A stretch of 64,000 nt of DNA, from positions 1 through 64,000 of the forward strand of contig CASFYV010000026.1 of NCBI GenBank assembly GCA_949298985.1, read 5' to 3'. Source of the stretch: an uncultured bacterium (GTDB taxonomy: Bacteria > Cyanobacteriota > Vampirovibrionia > Gastranaerophilales > Gastranaerophilaceae). Made by a program: the position numbers and the translations under genes. Shown in pieces: positions 17,407 through 26,502 of the stretch (positions within the stretch are counted from its first letter, which is position 1; each line of letters begins with the position of its first letter). Under the pieces are notes generated by a model that saw only the letters and a list, made by a program, of their open reading frames with translations, made no database searches and was not told where the DNA came from.

Positions 17407-20061
17407 ATGAAGATTTTAGAAGTAAGAGATGGTTTTATAAAATTTGAAGCAGAGATTGATACGCAACTCTCTTCTTTTATTAAAGTTGAAGCGATTGAAA
17501 AATCTTATATAGCGCAGGTTTTTAAATTAAAAAAATCAGGTGAAAAACCTATAGCTTATGCAAAATTTTTATTTTTGTATGATATAGATATGGGTTTAAC
17601 TAATTATGATAAAACTCTTCCTACAACAGATTCAGAAATCTCTTACTTTGATTATAGTATTTTGTTAGAATCAATTAAGTATAATAATCCTATTATTGTT
17701 GGTAAAACTATTGATTCTGATTTGAATATAGTTGTTGATGAAAAGGTTTTTGATAAAAAACTTTTTGTGAGCACTGATGATGAATTAGCTAATAATTTAT
17801 TTGTTAAGAATTTTGCAAAACAGTTTGAAAATATTGATAAGAAATTTGTTGTAATTGATACTTTAGGTGTTATAAAAGCAAAAAAATATATTGCAGGCGT
17901 TGATTTTAAAATTCCTTTAGATAAAAATTCTTTGAATTTTATGTATAGTGATTGTTTAAGTGATGCAACAAGTGATAGTAAAGCTCTAATTGTAGAAATA
18001 TTTAGAGATTTAGTAGATTATGCTAAAACTGTTTCTTTTTTACCTTTTGAAACTTTAAAAAATATTGTTGATAATATGGTTGATAAAGATCATGTTTTCA
18101 AGTTATTAGTTTTAAAAAATAAATTGGCTAAGTTTCATAAGTTGGGTTATTTTGCAAATAATGTTTCTGAAGTTCAGCATTTTGAAAATCTTTTGAATTC
18201 AAAATGTGTAATTTTAGATTTGTCTAAATTGGATTTAAATTTCCAAAATAGATACATAGAGTTTATATATGAAAAACTTGCTTTATTAGAAAATGTACAA
18301 GTATTTTTTGAAATTTCTAATAATGTAAGTAAAAAAAGTTTAAAAGATGTTTTATTTAACGAAAAAGTTGCTACAACTTTTATTTCTCATTCTAAATTTA
18401 AATATTTGAATGATATTAAAAATCTCTTTGATAATTTTATAATAACTCCATCTTTTTCAAATAATCAAATATTTGAGTTGTATGGAAATTTTTTAACTTC
18501 TATGCAAAAAAATATGTATCTTGTAGTTGGAGAAGGTACTAATTATATACCTATAGTTTCTGCTTTGAAGAATATTGAAGAGGTAATACCAGTTGCTAAG
18601 CCTGATGTAAGCGAACAAAAGAGCGAAATTTGTCAAGATTCTGAAAATGATTCTGTTGAAGAGATTGCTGTTTCTGAAGCTGAAGAAGAGGAAAGTCCGA
18701 TAGAAGTAGTTGAAGAAACTGCGGATGCACTTGTAGAAAATGATATTGTCGAACCGGAAGTTGTAGAAGCATTTAATGCTCCTGAAGATTTGGAACAAAA
18801 TACTTTATCAGAAGAAGAAATTTTATCTTCTATAGAAGAAAAATCGAATGAAGTTTTATCTCAAATTGCTCAAGAAGCTGAAGAAAGTGAAAGTGTTAAA
18901 ATTTTCGCGGATGATAGTTTAGAAGAATCTTTTAAAAATATGGATAATGAAGAGATTAATAAATTTCAAGAAGAGTCTTTAGAACAATTAAGTGATTCTG
19001 ATAATGAAATTATTAACGTAGAAGAAGATGTTGAAAATAATGACTTTAATACCGTTGTTCATGAGACAGAGGATATTCAAGGTTTAAGTTTGGAAAATCA
19101 AGAGAGTGATTTTGTAGAAGAAGATTTGGGAGAATATTTTGAAGATTCTAATGTCGATATTTCGGAACAAGCTTCTGATGAAAATTTAGTACAACAAAAT
19201 AATGATATAAGTGAAGAAGACTTAGTTGATAGTTATTCTCAAATAAGTGATGATGTTGAAGATAGTTTATTATCAGAAAATGAAAGTGAAACGTTAGAGC
19301 AAGTTGATGATTTAGAAGAAAGTATTAGTAATGTTGACTTTGTAGAAGTAGATGAAGATTTAGACATTAATACTAATGATAATTTTATAGACACAGAAAA
19401 TGTAGATGATATTAATATAGAAGAAAATTTAGAAAAAGTGCCTCAGGATTTTATACCATTAACTGAACAAGAAGAAGATTATGGTGAAATAATGGAGTTA
19501 GATCCTGATAATATTGATGAGAACGATATAATTGTAGATTTCTCAGATGAAGAGGAATCTTTATCTGAGAATATAGATGAACAGATTGTAAAAGATGTTG
19601 ATAAGGTTTTTACAACAAGAAAAGATGATGAAGAAATTTCTGATACTGATTTAGATTTTATTGATGAATTAAATAGTGATGATAATGAAATCTTGGAAGA
19701 AGTTTCTGGAGAAGATACTTTGTTGGAAGATTTAGAACAGAATGATGAAGATGGTGAAATTTTAGAAGAAATTCAAGAATATAAAAATGAAAGGCTTGAT
19801 GACCTTCCAGATGCTGAAGTTTTAGAAACAAAAAATTCTTCAACTCCAATGGTTCCTATTTATAGTGCAGATATTCCTCAAGAAGATATGGTTGAAAGTG
19901 ATCCAATACAACAAGGTGATTCTGTAACACATGCAAAATATGGTGCTGGTGTTGTTGAAAAAATGATAAAATATGGTAATAAAACGCTTTATTCTATAAA
20001 TTTTGATAATATAGGAAGACGTTTATTAGATCCAACATTAACTGAAATAAAGAAAAGTTAA
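17407..20061 (+). CDS. Large acidic protein with C-terminal PcrA/UvrD-type Tudor domain
   Basis: 884 residues in three parts. Residues 1 to about 395 are a folded, Lys/Asn/Leu-rich region; its N-terminal beta-rich start and later strands (KFVVIDTLG, KCVILDLSKL) faintly recall a HerA/VirB4-type ATPase, but no Walker A motif is present. Residues about 395-835 are a highly acidic, low-complexity Glu/Asp/Ser linker. The last 45 residues (QGDSVTHAKYGAGVVEKMIKYG and NFDNIGRRLLDPTLTEI) match the Tudor-like tail of PcrA/UvrD, which in that helicase contacts RNA polymerase. No helicase domain is present. Inference: a transcription- or DNA-associated scaffold. Not a known named gene to me. Confidence 0.65.
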   Translation: MKILEVRDGFIKFEAEIDTQLSSFIKVEAIEKSYIAQVFKLKKSGEKPIAYAKFLFLYDIDMGLTNYDKTLPTTDSEISYFDYSILLESIKYNNPIIVGKTIDSDLNIVVDEKVFDKKLFVSTDDELANNLFVKNFAKQFENIDKKFVVIDTLGVIKAKKYIAGVDFKIPLDKNSLNFMYSDCLSDATSDSKALIVEIFRDLVDYAKTVSFLPFETLKNIVDNMVDKDHVFKLLVLKNKLAKFHKLGYFANNVSEVQHFENLLNSKCVILDLSKLDLNFQNRYIEFIYEKLALLENVQVFFEISNNVSKKSLKDVLFNEKVATTFISHSKFKYLNDIKNLFDNFIITPSFSNNQIFELYGNFLTSMQKNMYLVVGEGTNYIPIVSALKNIEEVIPVAKPDVSEQKSEICQDSENDSVEEIAVSEAEEEESPIEVVEETADALVENDIVEPEVVEAFNAPEDLEQNTLSEEEILSSIEEKSNEVLSQIAQEAEESESVKIFADDSLEESFKNMDNEEINKFQEESLEQLSDSDNEIINVEEDVENNDFNTVVHETEDIQGLSLENQESDFVEEDLGEYFEDSNVDISEQASDENLVQQNNDISEEDLVDSYSQISDDVEDSLLSENESETLEQVDDLEESISNVDFVEVDEDLDINTNDNFIDTENVDDINIEENLEKVPQDFIPLTEQEEDYGEIMELDPDNIDENDIIVDFSDEEESLSENIDEQIVKDVDKVFTTRKDDEEISDTDLDFIDELNSDDNEILEEVSGEDTLLEDLEQNDEDGEILEEIQEYKNERLDDLPDAEVLETKNSSTPMVPIYSADIPQEDMVESDPIQQGDSVTHAKYGAGVVEKMIKYGNKTLYSINFDNIGRRLLDPTLTEIKKS

Positions 20062-20077
20062 AATTTTTTGAATATAC

Positions 20078-20106
20078 TTTACAAAAATTTTTGTTATTAT
20101 TACAAT
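20078..20106 (+). promoter_or_regulatory. Sigma-70 promoter of rpsT
   Basis: TTTACA (20,078-20,083) and TACAAT (20,101-20,106) with exactly 17 bases between. The start point near 20,113 gives a leader of about 78 bases. Confidence 0.65.
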
Positions 20107-20138
20107 AAATATACTCACTATCCTCGAGTGATATGTAG

Positions 20139-20165
20139 ATATATTAGAGTCATTAACTAATATAT
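20139..20165 (+). promoter_or_regulatory. Hairpin in the rpsT leader
   Basis: ATATATTAG (20,139-20,147) and CTAATATAT (20,157-20,165) form a perfect 9-bp stem with a 9-base loop, 25 bases before the S20 start codon. No T run follows. It could be the site of translational feedback, which is common for ribosomal protein leaders; that role is inference. Confidence 0.4.
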
Positions 20166-20190
20166 TTGCAACAATTGAAAGGAAGTAAAA

Positions 20191-20457
20191 ATGGCAAATA
20201 TTAAGTCAGCAAAAAAAAGAGTTCTAATTGCAGAAGCAAACAGACAAAGAAACGTAGCATTTAAGACATCTATTAAAACGGCAGTAAAAAAAGCGTTAGC
20301 TTTAGCTACAGCTGAAAATAAAGAAGAATTAAATACTGCTATTTCTAAAGTTTATCAATTATGTGATAAAGCTGTTTCTAAAGGTATTTTACATAAAAAT
20401 ACTGCAGCAAGAAAGAAATCAAGACTTGTTTTAGCTATTAAAAAATTAGCAAAATAA
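20191..20457 (+). CDS. rpsT: 30S ribosomal protein S20
   Basis: 88-residue basic protein that binds 16S rRNA early in 30S assembly. The N-terminus ANIKSAKKRVLIAEANRQRN and the C-terminal GILHKNTAARKKSRLVLAIKKL are diagnostic. A strong GAAAGGAAG ribosome binding site lies upstream. It has its own promoter, a hairpin-bearing leader and a long terminator, so it is monocistronic. Confidence 0.97.
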   Translation: MANIKSAKKRVLIAEANRQRNVAFKTSIKTAVKKALALATAENKEELNTAISKVYQLCDKAVSKGILHKNTAARKKSRLVLAIKKLAK

Positions 20458-20470
20458 GCTAATAGAATTA

Positions 20471-20511
20471 AAGAAAGTCGGCTTTTGTTTATTACAAAAG
20501 CCGACTTTCTT
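20471..20511. terminator. Bidirectional terminator between rpsT and rarA
   Basis: Perfect 18-bp stem (arms 20,471-20,488 and 20,494-20,511) with a 5-base loop TTATT. The genes converge here, and the right arm overlaps the rarA stop codon (20,510-20,512). Confidence 0.85.
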
Positions 20512-21742
20512 ATTCTTGTAAATATTTTTTCCCAACTAATTCATTTGGAAGAAATTGTTGTTCTATATCAGGTGCATCGTGTGTATAAATGTATCCTTCA
20601 CCAAAACCATATTTTTTTGCATCTTTATAATGAGCATCTCTTAAGTGCATTGGAGGAGGGAAATCTAAACCGGAATTTATATCATTTAAAGCTTGGTCAA
20701 TTGCAACACAAGCTTTATTAGATTTTGGAGCTTTTGCAACATAGATTACTGCATTAGCCAGAGGAATTCTACCTTCAGGTAATCCAATTAATTCAACAGC
20801 TTTGTAAGCATTTACAGCAATATTCATTGCATTAGGATCCGCGATACCAACGTCTTCCGCAGCACATACAATTAATCTTCTTGCTATAAATCGAGGGTCT
20901 TCTCCTGCTGCTAGCATTTTTGCTAGATAATAAATTGCGGCATTAGGATCTGAGCCTCTTAAACTTTTTTGAAAGGCTGAAGCACAATCATAATGTTCTT
21001 GGGTTGAATATCTTGTATTTCTTTTTTGAGTAATACTCTCTAAAATTTCTATGTTTAAAAATCTTGAATCGTTTGTAAAATTACTTGCAAAATATGAGTT
21101 TTCTACCAAATTTAGTGCAGCTCTAGCATCGCCTCTAGCATTATTGATAATGAACTTTATAACGTCATTTTCATATTGTATTGGTTGATAGTTTTTTTCA
21201 AGATATTCAAATCCTTTGTTGATAATTTTTTCCATACTATAATCATTTATCGGATTAAGCCTTATAACTTGAACTCTCGATAAAAGTGCAGGTACTACTT
21301 GGAAAGAAGGGTTTTCTGTAGTAGAGCCGATTAAAAATATTGTTCCGTTTTCAACGTGTGGTAGTAATGCATCTTGTTGAGTTTTTGAATATCTATGAAT
21401 TTCATCAATAAATAAGATTGTTTTTTGTCCGCCTCTGAGAGCTTGTCTTGCTTGTTCAATGGTTTCTTTTATTTCTTTTATACCGGAGGTTACCGCTGAT
21501 AATTCAATAAATTGGGCATTAACTTTTGTTGCTATAAGTCTTGCGAGAGTCGTTTTACCACATCCTGGAGTCCCCCATAGTATTAGAGAAAATAGACGTT
21601 GTGTTTTTAGTAAATTTAGTAATGGTGAATTTGGTGCAACAACATTTGATTGACCTAGAAAATCCTCTAAAGTCTTAGGTCTTAAAATTTCTGCTAATGG
21701 TGTTTGTTTATTTATTTCTTCTAATTGTGTAAATAAATCCAT
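20510..21742 (-). CDS. rarA: Replication-associated recombination protein A (AAA+ ATPase)
   Basis: RarA/MgsA clamp-loader-like ATPase acting at stalled forks. Walker A is LWGTPGCGKTTLARLIA, Walker B is TILFIDEIHRYSKTQQDALLPHVE, and sensor 1 is LIGSTTENPSF. The C-terminal tetramerisation part contains GSDPNAAIYYLAKMLAAGEDPRFIARRLIVCAAEDVGIADPNA and PKSNKACVAIDQA. Length 410 residues is typical. It lies downstream of the rubredoxin gene but is separated from it by an inverted repeat. Confidence 0.95.
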   Translation of the reverse strand: MDLFTQLEEINKQTPLAEILRPKTLEDFLGQSNVVAPNSPLLNLLKTQRLFSLILWGTPGCGKTTLARLIATKVNAQFIELSAVTSGIKEIKETIEQARQALRGGQKTILFIDEIHRYSKTQQDALLPHVENGTIFLIGSTTENPSFQVVPALLSRVQVIRLNPINDYSMEKIINKGFEYLEKNYQPIQYENDVIKFIINNARGDARAALNLVENSYFASNFTNDSRFLNIEILESITQKRNTRYSTQEHYDCASAFQKSLRGSDPNAAIYYLAKMLAAGEDPRFIARRLIVCAAEDVGIADPNAMNIAVNAYKAVELIGLPEGRIPLANAVIYVAKAPKSNKACVAIDQALNDINSGLDFPPPMHLRDAHYKDAKKYGFGEGYIYTHDAPDIEQQFLPNELVGKKYLQE

Positions 21743-21780
21743 AGCAATATATTATCATAAATTTATTAATACAGATAAAA

Positions 21781-21820
21781 ACATCCTAAATACTCAATAA
21801 AAAATGAATATTTAGGATGT
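21781..21820 (-). terminator. Terminator after the flavodiiron-rubredoxin genes
   Basis: Arms ACATCCTAAATA (21,781-21,792) and its exact complement (21,809-21,820) form a 12-bp stem. T runs flank both sides, so it could work in either direction; on the minus strand it ends the rubredoxin transcript 17 bases after the stop. Confidence 0.75.
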
Positions 21821-21836
21821 TTATTATTTTTTTTAA

Positions 21837-21995
21837 TTATATAGCTTCAAACATGTCTTTACCAACAGCACAAAGAGGGCAAACCCAATCAGCCGGTAAA
21901 TCTTCAAAAGAAGTCCCTGGTGCTATGTTATTATCAGGATCTCCTATTTCTGGATCATAAATATAGTGGCAAATTGTGCATTCATATTTTTGCAT
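21837..21995 (-). CDS. Rubredoxin
   Basis: 52-residue one-iron electron carrier. Both CxxC-type knuckles are present: [19 protein letters not shown] (Cys6, Cys9) and [14 protein letters not shown] (Cys39, Cys42), with the typical [12 protein letters not shown] between. The ribosome binding site AAGGAG lies 6 bases before the ATG. The gene starts 34 bases after the flavodiiron protein gene and ends in a terminator, so the two form an operon. Rubredoxin is the usual electron donor of flavodiiron proteins. Confidence 0.95.
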   Translation of the reverse strand: MQKYECTICHYIYDPEIGDPDNNIAPGTSFEDLPADWVCPLCAVGKDMFEAI

Positions 21996-22029
21996 GATTT
22001 TTCTCCTTATCTTCTACAATTTTATTTAA

Positions 22030-23235
22030 CTATAAATTTAAAGATTTCGCAATTGTATTTACAACATTATCCATATCGGCTAATTGATTTTCTTTTAATG
22101 TGGATTTTATACAAATTGAATCATCTAGGATTTCAGAACCTTTTAGCTTGCTTAACATTTCTTTTATTTGATTCCCACAAGAAGGTGCCCAACTTCCATT
22201 TTGGATAACTACATATTTTCTGTTTTGAAGATTATGTGAAATTAATGAATGAAGGAATGTTTCCATTGATTCAAATATTCCAGCATTATAAGTTGTTGTT
22301 GCAAGAATTATGTGGGAATTTTTAAATGCTTCTGATAATACAAAAGATGGGTGTGTCATTGAAACATCAAACATTTTTATGTTTTTTATTCCTTTATCAG
22401 CAAGCTTTGCAGCTAAAATATTCACAGCATTTTCCGTTCCTCCATATACTGAAGAATATGCTATCATTATGCTATTTTCTTCAGGGGTATATGAAGACCA
22501 TTTATCATATTTTTCAATAAATAAAGAAATATTTTCCTTTATTAATAATCCATGTAACGGGCAAAGCATTTTTATATCAAGAGCTGAAGCTTTTTTTAGA
22601 AGCATTTGAACTTGCATTCCATATTTCCCAACAATATTTGTATAATATCTTCTAGCTTCGTCTAAATAATCGCGTTTCCAGTTAACTTCATTATCAAATA
22701 AATTCCCATTTATAGCTCCAAAAGAACCAAAAGCATCTGCTGAAAATAATATTTTATCTTTTTTATCGTAAGTAACCATAACTTCCGGCCAATGAACCAT
22801 TGGTGCCATGATAAATTGAAAGTCATGTGCTCCTGTTGATAAAGTATCTCCTTCTTTTACAATTTGCACGATTGAATCAATATCAAAATTAAAGAACTGT
22901 TTTATCATATTAACAGTTTTTGCAGTACAGACTATTTTTACATTTTTATGAGTTTTTACTACTTCTTCTAATAATGCACAATGGTCAGGTTCCATATGTT
23001 GTACTACTAAATAATCTAAACTTCTGCCATCAAGTGCTTGGTTAAGATTTTCATAAAATTGATCTGCACAAATTTTATCAACAGTATCAAATAATATTGT
23101 TTTTTCATCTTTTATTAAAAATGAATTATAAGCCATACCGTCTTTAACAGGGTAAGCACTTTCAAATAGATTAATTTTTCTATCTGAACATCCTAAATAT
23201 ATTAAATCATCATTTATTTTTCTAATATTATACAT
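22030..23235 (-). CDS. Flavodiiron protein (rubredoxin:O2/NO oxidoreductase)
   Basis: A-type flavoprotein reducing O2 to water or NO to N2O in anaerobes. The beta-lactamase-like domain holds the diiron ligands H80-x-E82-x-D84-H85 in VVQHMEPDHC, then MVHWPEVMV, FSADAFGSFG and LCPLHG. The flavodoxin domain starts near residue 255 (IMIAYSSVYGGTENAVNILA) and carries the FMN loops. 401 residues equals the minimal class A. It pairs with the rubredoxin downstream. Known symbols for such proteins include roo and fprA; orthology to one of them is not tested. Confidence 0.93.
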   Translation of the reverse strand: MYNIRKINDDLIYLGCSDRKINLFESAYPVKDGMAYNSFLIKDEKTILFDTVDKICADQFYENLNQALDGRSLDYLVVQHMEPDHCALLEEVVKTHKNVKIVCTAKTVNMIKQFFNFDIDSIVQIVKEGDTLSTGAHDFQFIMAPMVHWPEVMVTYDKKDKILFSADAFGSFGAINGNLFDNEVNWKRDYLDEARRYYTNIVGKYGMQVQMLLKKASALDIKMLCPLHGLLIKENISLFIEKYDKWSSYTPEENSIMIAYSSVYGGTENAVNILAAKLADKGIKNIKMFDVSMTHPSFVLSEAFKNSHIILATTTYNAGIFESMETFLHSLISHNLQNRKYVVIQNGSWAPSCGNQIKEMLSKLKGSEILDDSICIKSTLKENQLADMDNVVNTIAKSLNL

Positions 23236-23244
23236 TTCATACTC

Positions 23245-23769
23245 CTATACATAACCAATATACGGTAAATTTCTATAAAATCCATCATAATCAAGTCCGT
23301 ATCCGACTAAAAATTTATCATCAACTTCAAAAGCATGATAATCAGGATCAATGTCGACTTCTCTTTTTATTTTTTTATCTAAAAGCGAACAAAATTTCAA
23401 GGATTTTGTTTTGAAATTATGCTTTAAAAAATCAATTAAAAATTTTGCGGTGTGACCTGTATCTATTATGTCTTCTATTATAAGAACATTTTTATCGTTT
23501 AAGTCTGGAAGTGAAATATCAACGGCATTAACTTTTCCTGTAGATGTAAATCCCGAACCATAACTGGATAATCTTATAAATTCCATGCATAAAGGCATTT
23601 TTAAGTGTTTTGATAAATCAACCATAAACATAACAGAACCTTTTAGAACACATATGAGATATAATTCTTCTTTTTTGTATTCTAAATTAATTTTTTCACC
23701 AAGATTTTTGATGGCATTTTGGATTTCGTTTTCGGTAAATAATATTTTTAAATCATTTTCTGTAATCAT
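23245..23769 (-). CDS. hpt: Hypoxanthine phosphoribosyltransferase
   Basis: Purine salvage enzyme making IMP/GMP from hypoxanthine/guanine and PRPP. The PRPP-binding motif is NVLIIEDIIDTGHTAKFLI, the flexible-loop region is RLSSYGSGFTSTG and the purine-binding DDKFLVGYGLDYDGFYRNLPYIG ends the protein. 174 residues is normal. It lies 11 bases after tilS on the same strand, the same tilS-hpt order found in many Firmicutes. Confidence 0.93.
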   Translation of the reverse strand: MITENDLKILFTENEIQNAIKNLGEKINLEYKKEELYLICVLKGSVMFMVDLSKHLKMPLCMEFIRLSSYGSGFTSTGKVNAVDISLPDLNDKNVLIIEDIIDTGHTAKFLIDFLKHNFKTKSLKFCSLLDKKIKREVDIDPDYHAFEVDDKFLVGYGLDYDGFYRNLPYIGYV

Positions 23770-23779
23770 ATATAAATCC

Positions 23780-25141
23780 TTAAATTATTTCTATTACATG
23801 AGTCGGTTTTGTTTTAACTTTTATTTTATTACTAATACCAACTCCTATAGCCCATAAAACTTCATTTTCATTATTACAAAGTAAGTATATATCATCTCTA
23901 TTATGTCTTGAGACTCCTTTTGCATTAAGGTATTTTTTTAGCTTCATAGTTCCTGTCATTCCTAAAGGTGTGATGATATCACCATCTTTTCTGTGTCGTA
24001 ATACTAATGGGAATTTTATGTTACTAAAATCTACATATGCAAAATTAGATGTTGCTTCAGGAAATATAAAGATATCTTTTTCAATATAAGGTTTTATTAT
24101 TAAAGTTTTATCACCAATTTTATATTCACCTTCTTTTTTAGAAATTGTAACTTTTTCGTCTAGAATTTCTTTATTTATTGAAATTTTTGGAGGAATTGTT
24201 TCAATAATTTTGTCATCAGCGTAGAGCCAAAGAGCTGTTGCTAATGATAGTGTACTTCCATTTCTTTGAGTTATATTGTTTTCTATAAATTCATATACTT
24301 CATTAATTTTTTTATAATCATAATCCAAGTCAAGGTTTTGGATAAATTCGTGTAAAAATCTTTTTTTTATAGGGGTTGATAAATTTTTATATTGACTTGA
24401 AATTATTTTATCATTTTGGTATATGTTTGGTCGAATTGTTTGTAAATATTCTTCTATGATTTCATTATCACTTGATGCATTATAAGAAAGTATGTTTAAA
24501 GCGTCTTTTACATTCTCATTTATTTTTTCTAAACCTGGAATTACATTTAGGCGTAAATAATTCCTTCTGTAATCTGTATTAGAATTTGAAGAATCATTGT
24601 TAGGAGTTAAATTATTAGTTTCGCAGTAATTAACAATTTCTTCTCTAGTAGTTTTTAAAAGAGGTCTGTAAAAACAATCTCTATGTTCAGAAATTCCTTT
24701 TAAACCAATAATTCCTGTTCCTTTTATAATTCTATATAAAACAGTTTCAGCATTGTCATCTTTATTATGAGCGGTAAAAACTGCATCAGCATCAAATGCA
24801 TCAAGAGTGTCTTCAAAAAAATTGTATCTTGCAATTCTTGCATCATTTTCTGTTTTTTTTAAATTTGAAGGAGCCTGTTTGCAGTGAAATTCAAAACCTT
24901 TGCTTGTTGCAAAAATTTTACAAATTTCTTGTTCTCTTAAAGATTCTTCTCCTCTCCAATTATGGTTGAAATGTGCGGCTATAATTGTCATATCAAAAAA
25001 ATTTTCTTTTTCTTTAATTTTTGATAAAACATCTAATAAACACATTGAATCATATCCACCAGAAAAACCAACTATAATTGTTTTATCTTCTAAGTTGTAT
25101 TTTTTTAAAAATTCAGTTACTTGATTGTATATATTATTCAT
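23780..25141 (-). CDS. tilS: tRNA(Ile)-lysidine synthase
   Basis: ATP-dependent enzyme converting C34 of the AUA-reading tRNA(Ile) to lysidine. The N-type PP-loop is VGFSGGYDSMCLLDVL. Other core pieces are AAHFNHNWRGEESLREQE and TAHNKDDNAETVLYRIIKGTGIIGLKGI. A C-terminal domain (LVLRHRKDGDIITPLGMTGTMKLKKYLNAKGVSRHNRD) is typical of long TilS. Length 453 residues. It precedes hpt. Confidence 0.95.
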   Translation of the reverse strand: MNNIYNQVTEFLKKYNLEDKTIIVGFSGGYDSMCLLDVLSKIKEKENFFDMTIIAAHFNHNWRGEESLREQEICKIFATSKGFEFHCKQAPSNLKKTENDARIARYNFFEDTLDAFDADAVFTAHNKDDNAETVLYRIIKGTGIIGLKGISEHRDCFYRPLLKTTREEIVNYCETNNLTPNNDSSNSNTDYRRNYLRLNVIPGLEKINENVKDALNILSYNASSDNEIIEEYLQTIRPNIYQNDKIISSQYKNLSTPIKKRFLHEFIQNLDLDYDYKKINEVYEFIENNITQRNGSTLSLATALWLYADDKIIETIPPKISINKEILDEKVTISKKEGEYKIGDKTLIIKPYIEKDIFIFPEATSNFAYVDFSNIKFPLVLRHRKDGDIITPLGMTGTMKLKKYLNAKGVSRHNRDDIYLLCNNENEVLWAIGVGISNKIKVKTKPTHVIEII

Positions 25142-25156
25142 CTTTTTCTCTAAATT

Positions 25157-26500
25157 TTATAAATTTTGAAGCCCTTGAATTCCATGTTTAATTTCAACCG
25201 AATCAACGCCCAATTGATCCAAAGCTTTCATTGCTAGTGAATTTGGTTCATTTATTATAGCTAATAGTAAATCTACAGCTTCAATTTTTTGTTTATTTGA
25301 TTGTTTAGCGAGTAACCAAGCTTTTTCTAATATTTTTTTTGCTCTTGTTGTAAAGATTATTTCTTTATCAAAATATTCATTTCCATATCCCACAAGGTTT
25401 TCAACTACTAAACGAGCATCTTTCATTGTTATTTCAAGATTATTTAAGACTTGGTATGCAACACTTGTTCCTTCAGCGATTATTCCCAATAAAAACATTT
25501 CTGTCCCTACGACATTTCTTCCGATCCTTCTTGCTTCTTCTTTGGCTAATCGCATTATTGTTAAAGTTTCCGGCATTTGTTTTTCTATAGGTTTGAATAT
25601 ATCTTCTGCCAGTTTTTCTTTATCGATATTTAAAGAATTGATGATATCATAAGCTAAACCTTTTTTTGTTTGTAATATACTTAATACAACGTGTTCTGGA
25701 GTTATGACTGAAGATCCTAATTCTTTTGCTGTTTGTAGGGCAGAATTCATCATAAGGAAAGCGTTTGGAGTGAAAATTATTTTTTTATCTTCGTATTCTG
25801 CTTGACGAGATTTTTGTTCCGCTAATTTTTTTTCAAAATTTAAAGAATTAAGTCCATGTTTGTTTATTATTTTTACTAAATCAGTATCAACATTTTCTAG
25901 TATAGATGCCATAATTTGCTCTGTTCCTAGTATTTCATATCCTGCTGTTGATAATTTTGCAACAGCACTCTCTAATACGCCTGACAAAGCTTCTCCTTCG
26001 TATACTGATTCAAAACTGTTTTTATTAGAATCATCTTCTTCTATTTCAGGATGTTCTAGCCTTTTTATTTTTCTTTGTACCAGTTTTGTTAAAATATCTC
26101 GTGCATTATAACTGTCAAAATTGAAAGAATTTAATATTGTTTGTATATTTGAATTTTTATCTGTTATTACTGAAAGAAATATATGTTCAAAAAGAATATT
26201 TGTATTTCCAGATTTATTTGCTAAATCAAGAGTATGTTTTAAAATTTCTTTAAATAAATGACTAAAAGGAATATTATCAATTGACTTCGATGTTTTAATT
26301 ACATACTTGTCGACTTCTATGTACATTTTATCAAAGTCAATGCCATACATCCTAAAAAGTTTTAAAGACACACCTTTTGCTTCTTTTACTAATGCCAAAA
26401 GTAAGTGTTCCGGTGTAACTTCAGAACATTTCATCTCTTTTGCTAATCTTTGAGATTCGCTAACAACATTTATGGCTCTTTCAGTAAAACGTTCAAACAA
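25157..26500 (-). CDS. Protein made only of Clp-N (ClpC-type N-terminal) repeats
   Basis: It starts exactly like ClpC (MFERFTERAINVVSESQRLAKEMKCSEVTPEHLLLAL), but no Walker A/B or AAA+ domain follows. About six helical half-repeats of the Clp-N type cover the chain. They centre near residues 1-60, 75-140, 170-230, 245-300, 315-370 and 385-445, each with an EHLLLAI-like helix (for example VITPEHVVLSIL, VVGTEMFLLGII, IEAVDLLLAII). The start is TTG, with AGGAAG upstream. Clp-N domains bind adaptors and substrates, so an adaptor or decoy for a Clp unfoldase is the natural inference. It lies between tilS and a DUF1292 gene in the same minus-strand run. Confidence 0.85.
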   Translation of the reverse strand: MFERFTERAINVVSESQRLAKEMKCSEVTPEHLLLALVKEAKGVSLKLFRMYGIDFDKMYIEVDKYVIKTSKSIDNIPFSHLFKEILKHTLDLANKSGNTNILFEHIFLSVITDKNSNIQTILNSFNFDSYNARDILTKLVQRKIKRLEHPEIEEDDSNKNSFESVYEGEALSGVLESAVAKLSTAGYEILGTEQIMASILENVDTDLVKIINKHGLNSLNFEKKLAEQKSRQAEYEDKKIIFTPNAFLMMNSALQTAKELGSSVITPEHVVLSILQTKKGLAYDIINSLNIDKEKLAEDIFKPIEKQMPETLTIMRLAKEEARRIGRNVVGTEMFLLGIIAEGTSVAYQVLNNLEITMKDARLVVENLVGYGNEYFDKEIIFTTRAKKILEKAWLLAKQSNKQKIEAVDLLLAIINEPNSLAMKALDQLGVDSVEIKHGIQGLQNL

Positions 26501-26502
26501 AT

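Noticed and set aside
18493..18798. Antisense frame in the acidic protein gene
   Set aside because: It is the complement of Glu/Asp-rich codons, giving Phe/Leu-rich nonsense with no ribosome binding site.
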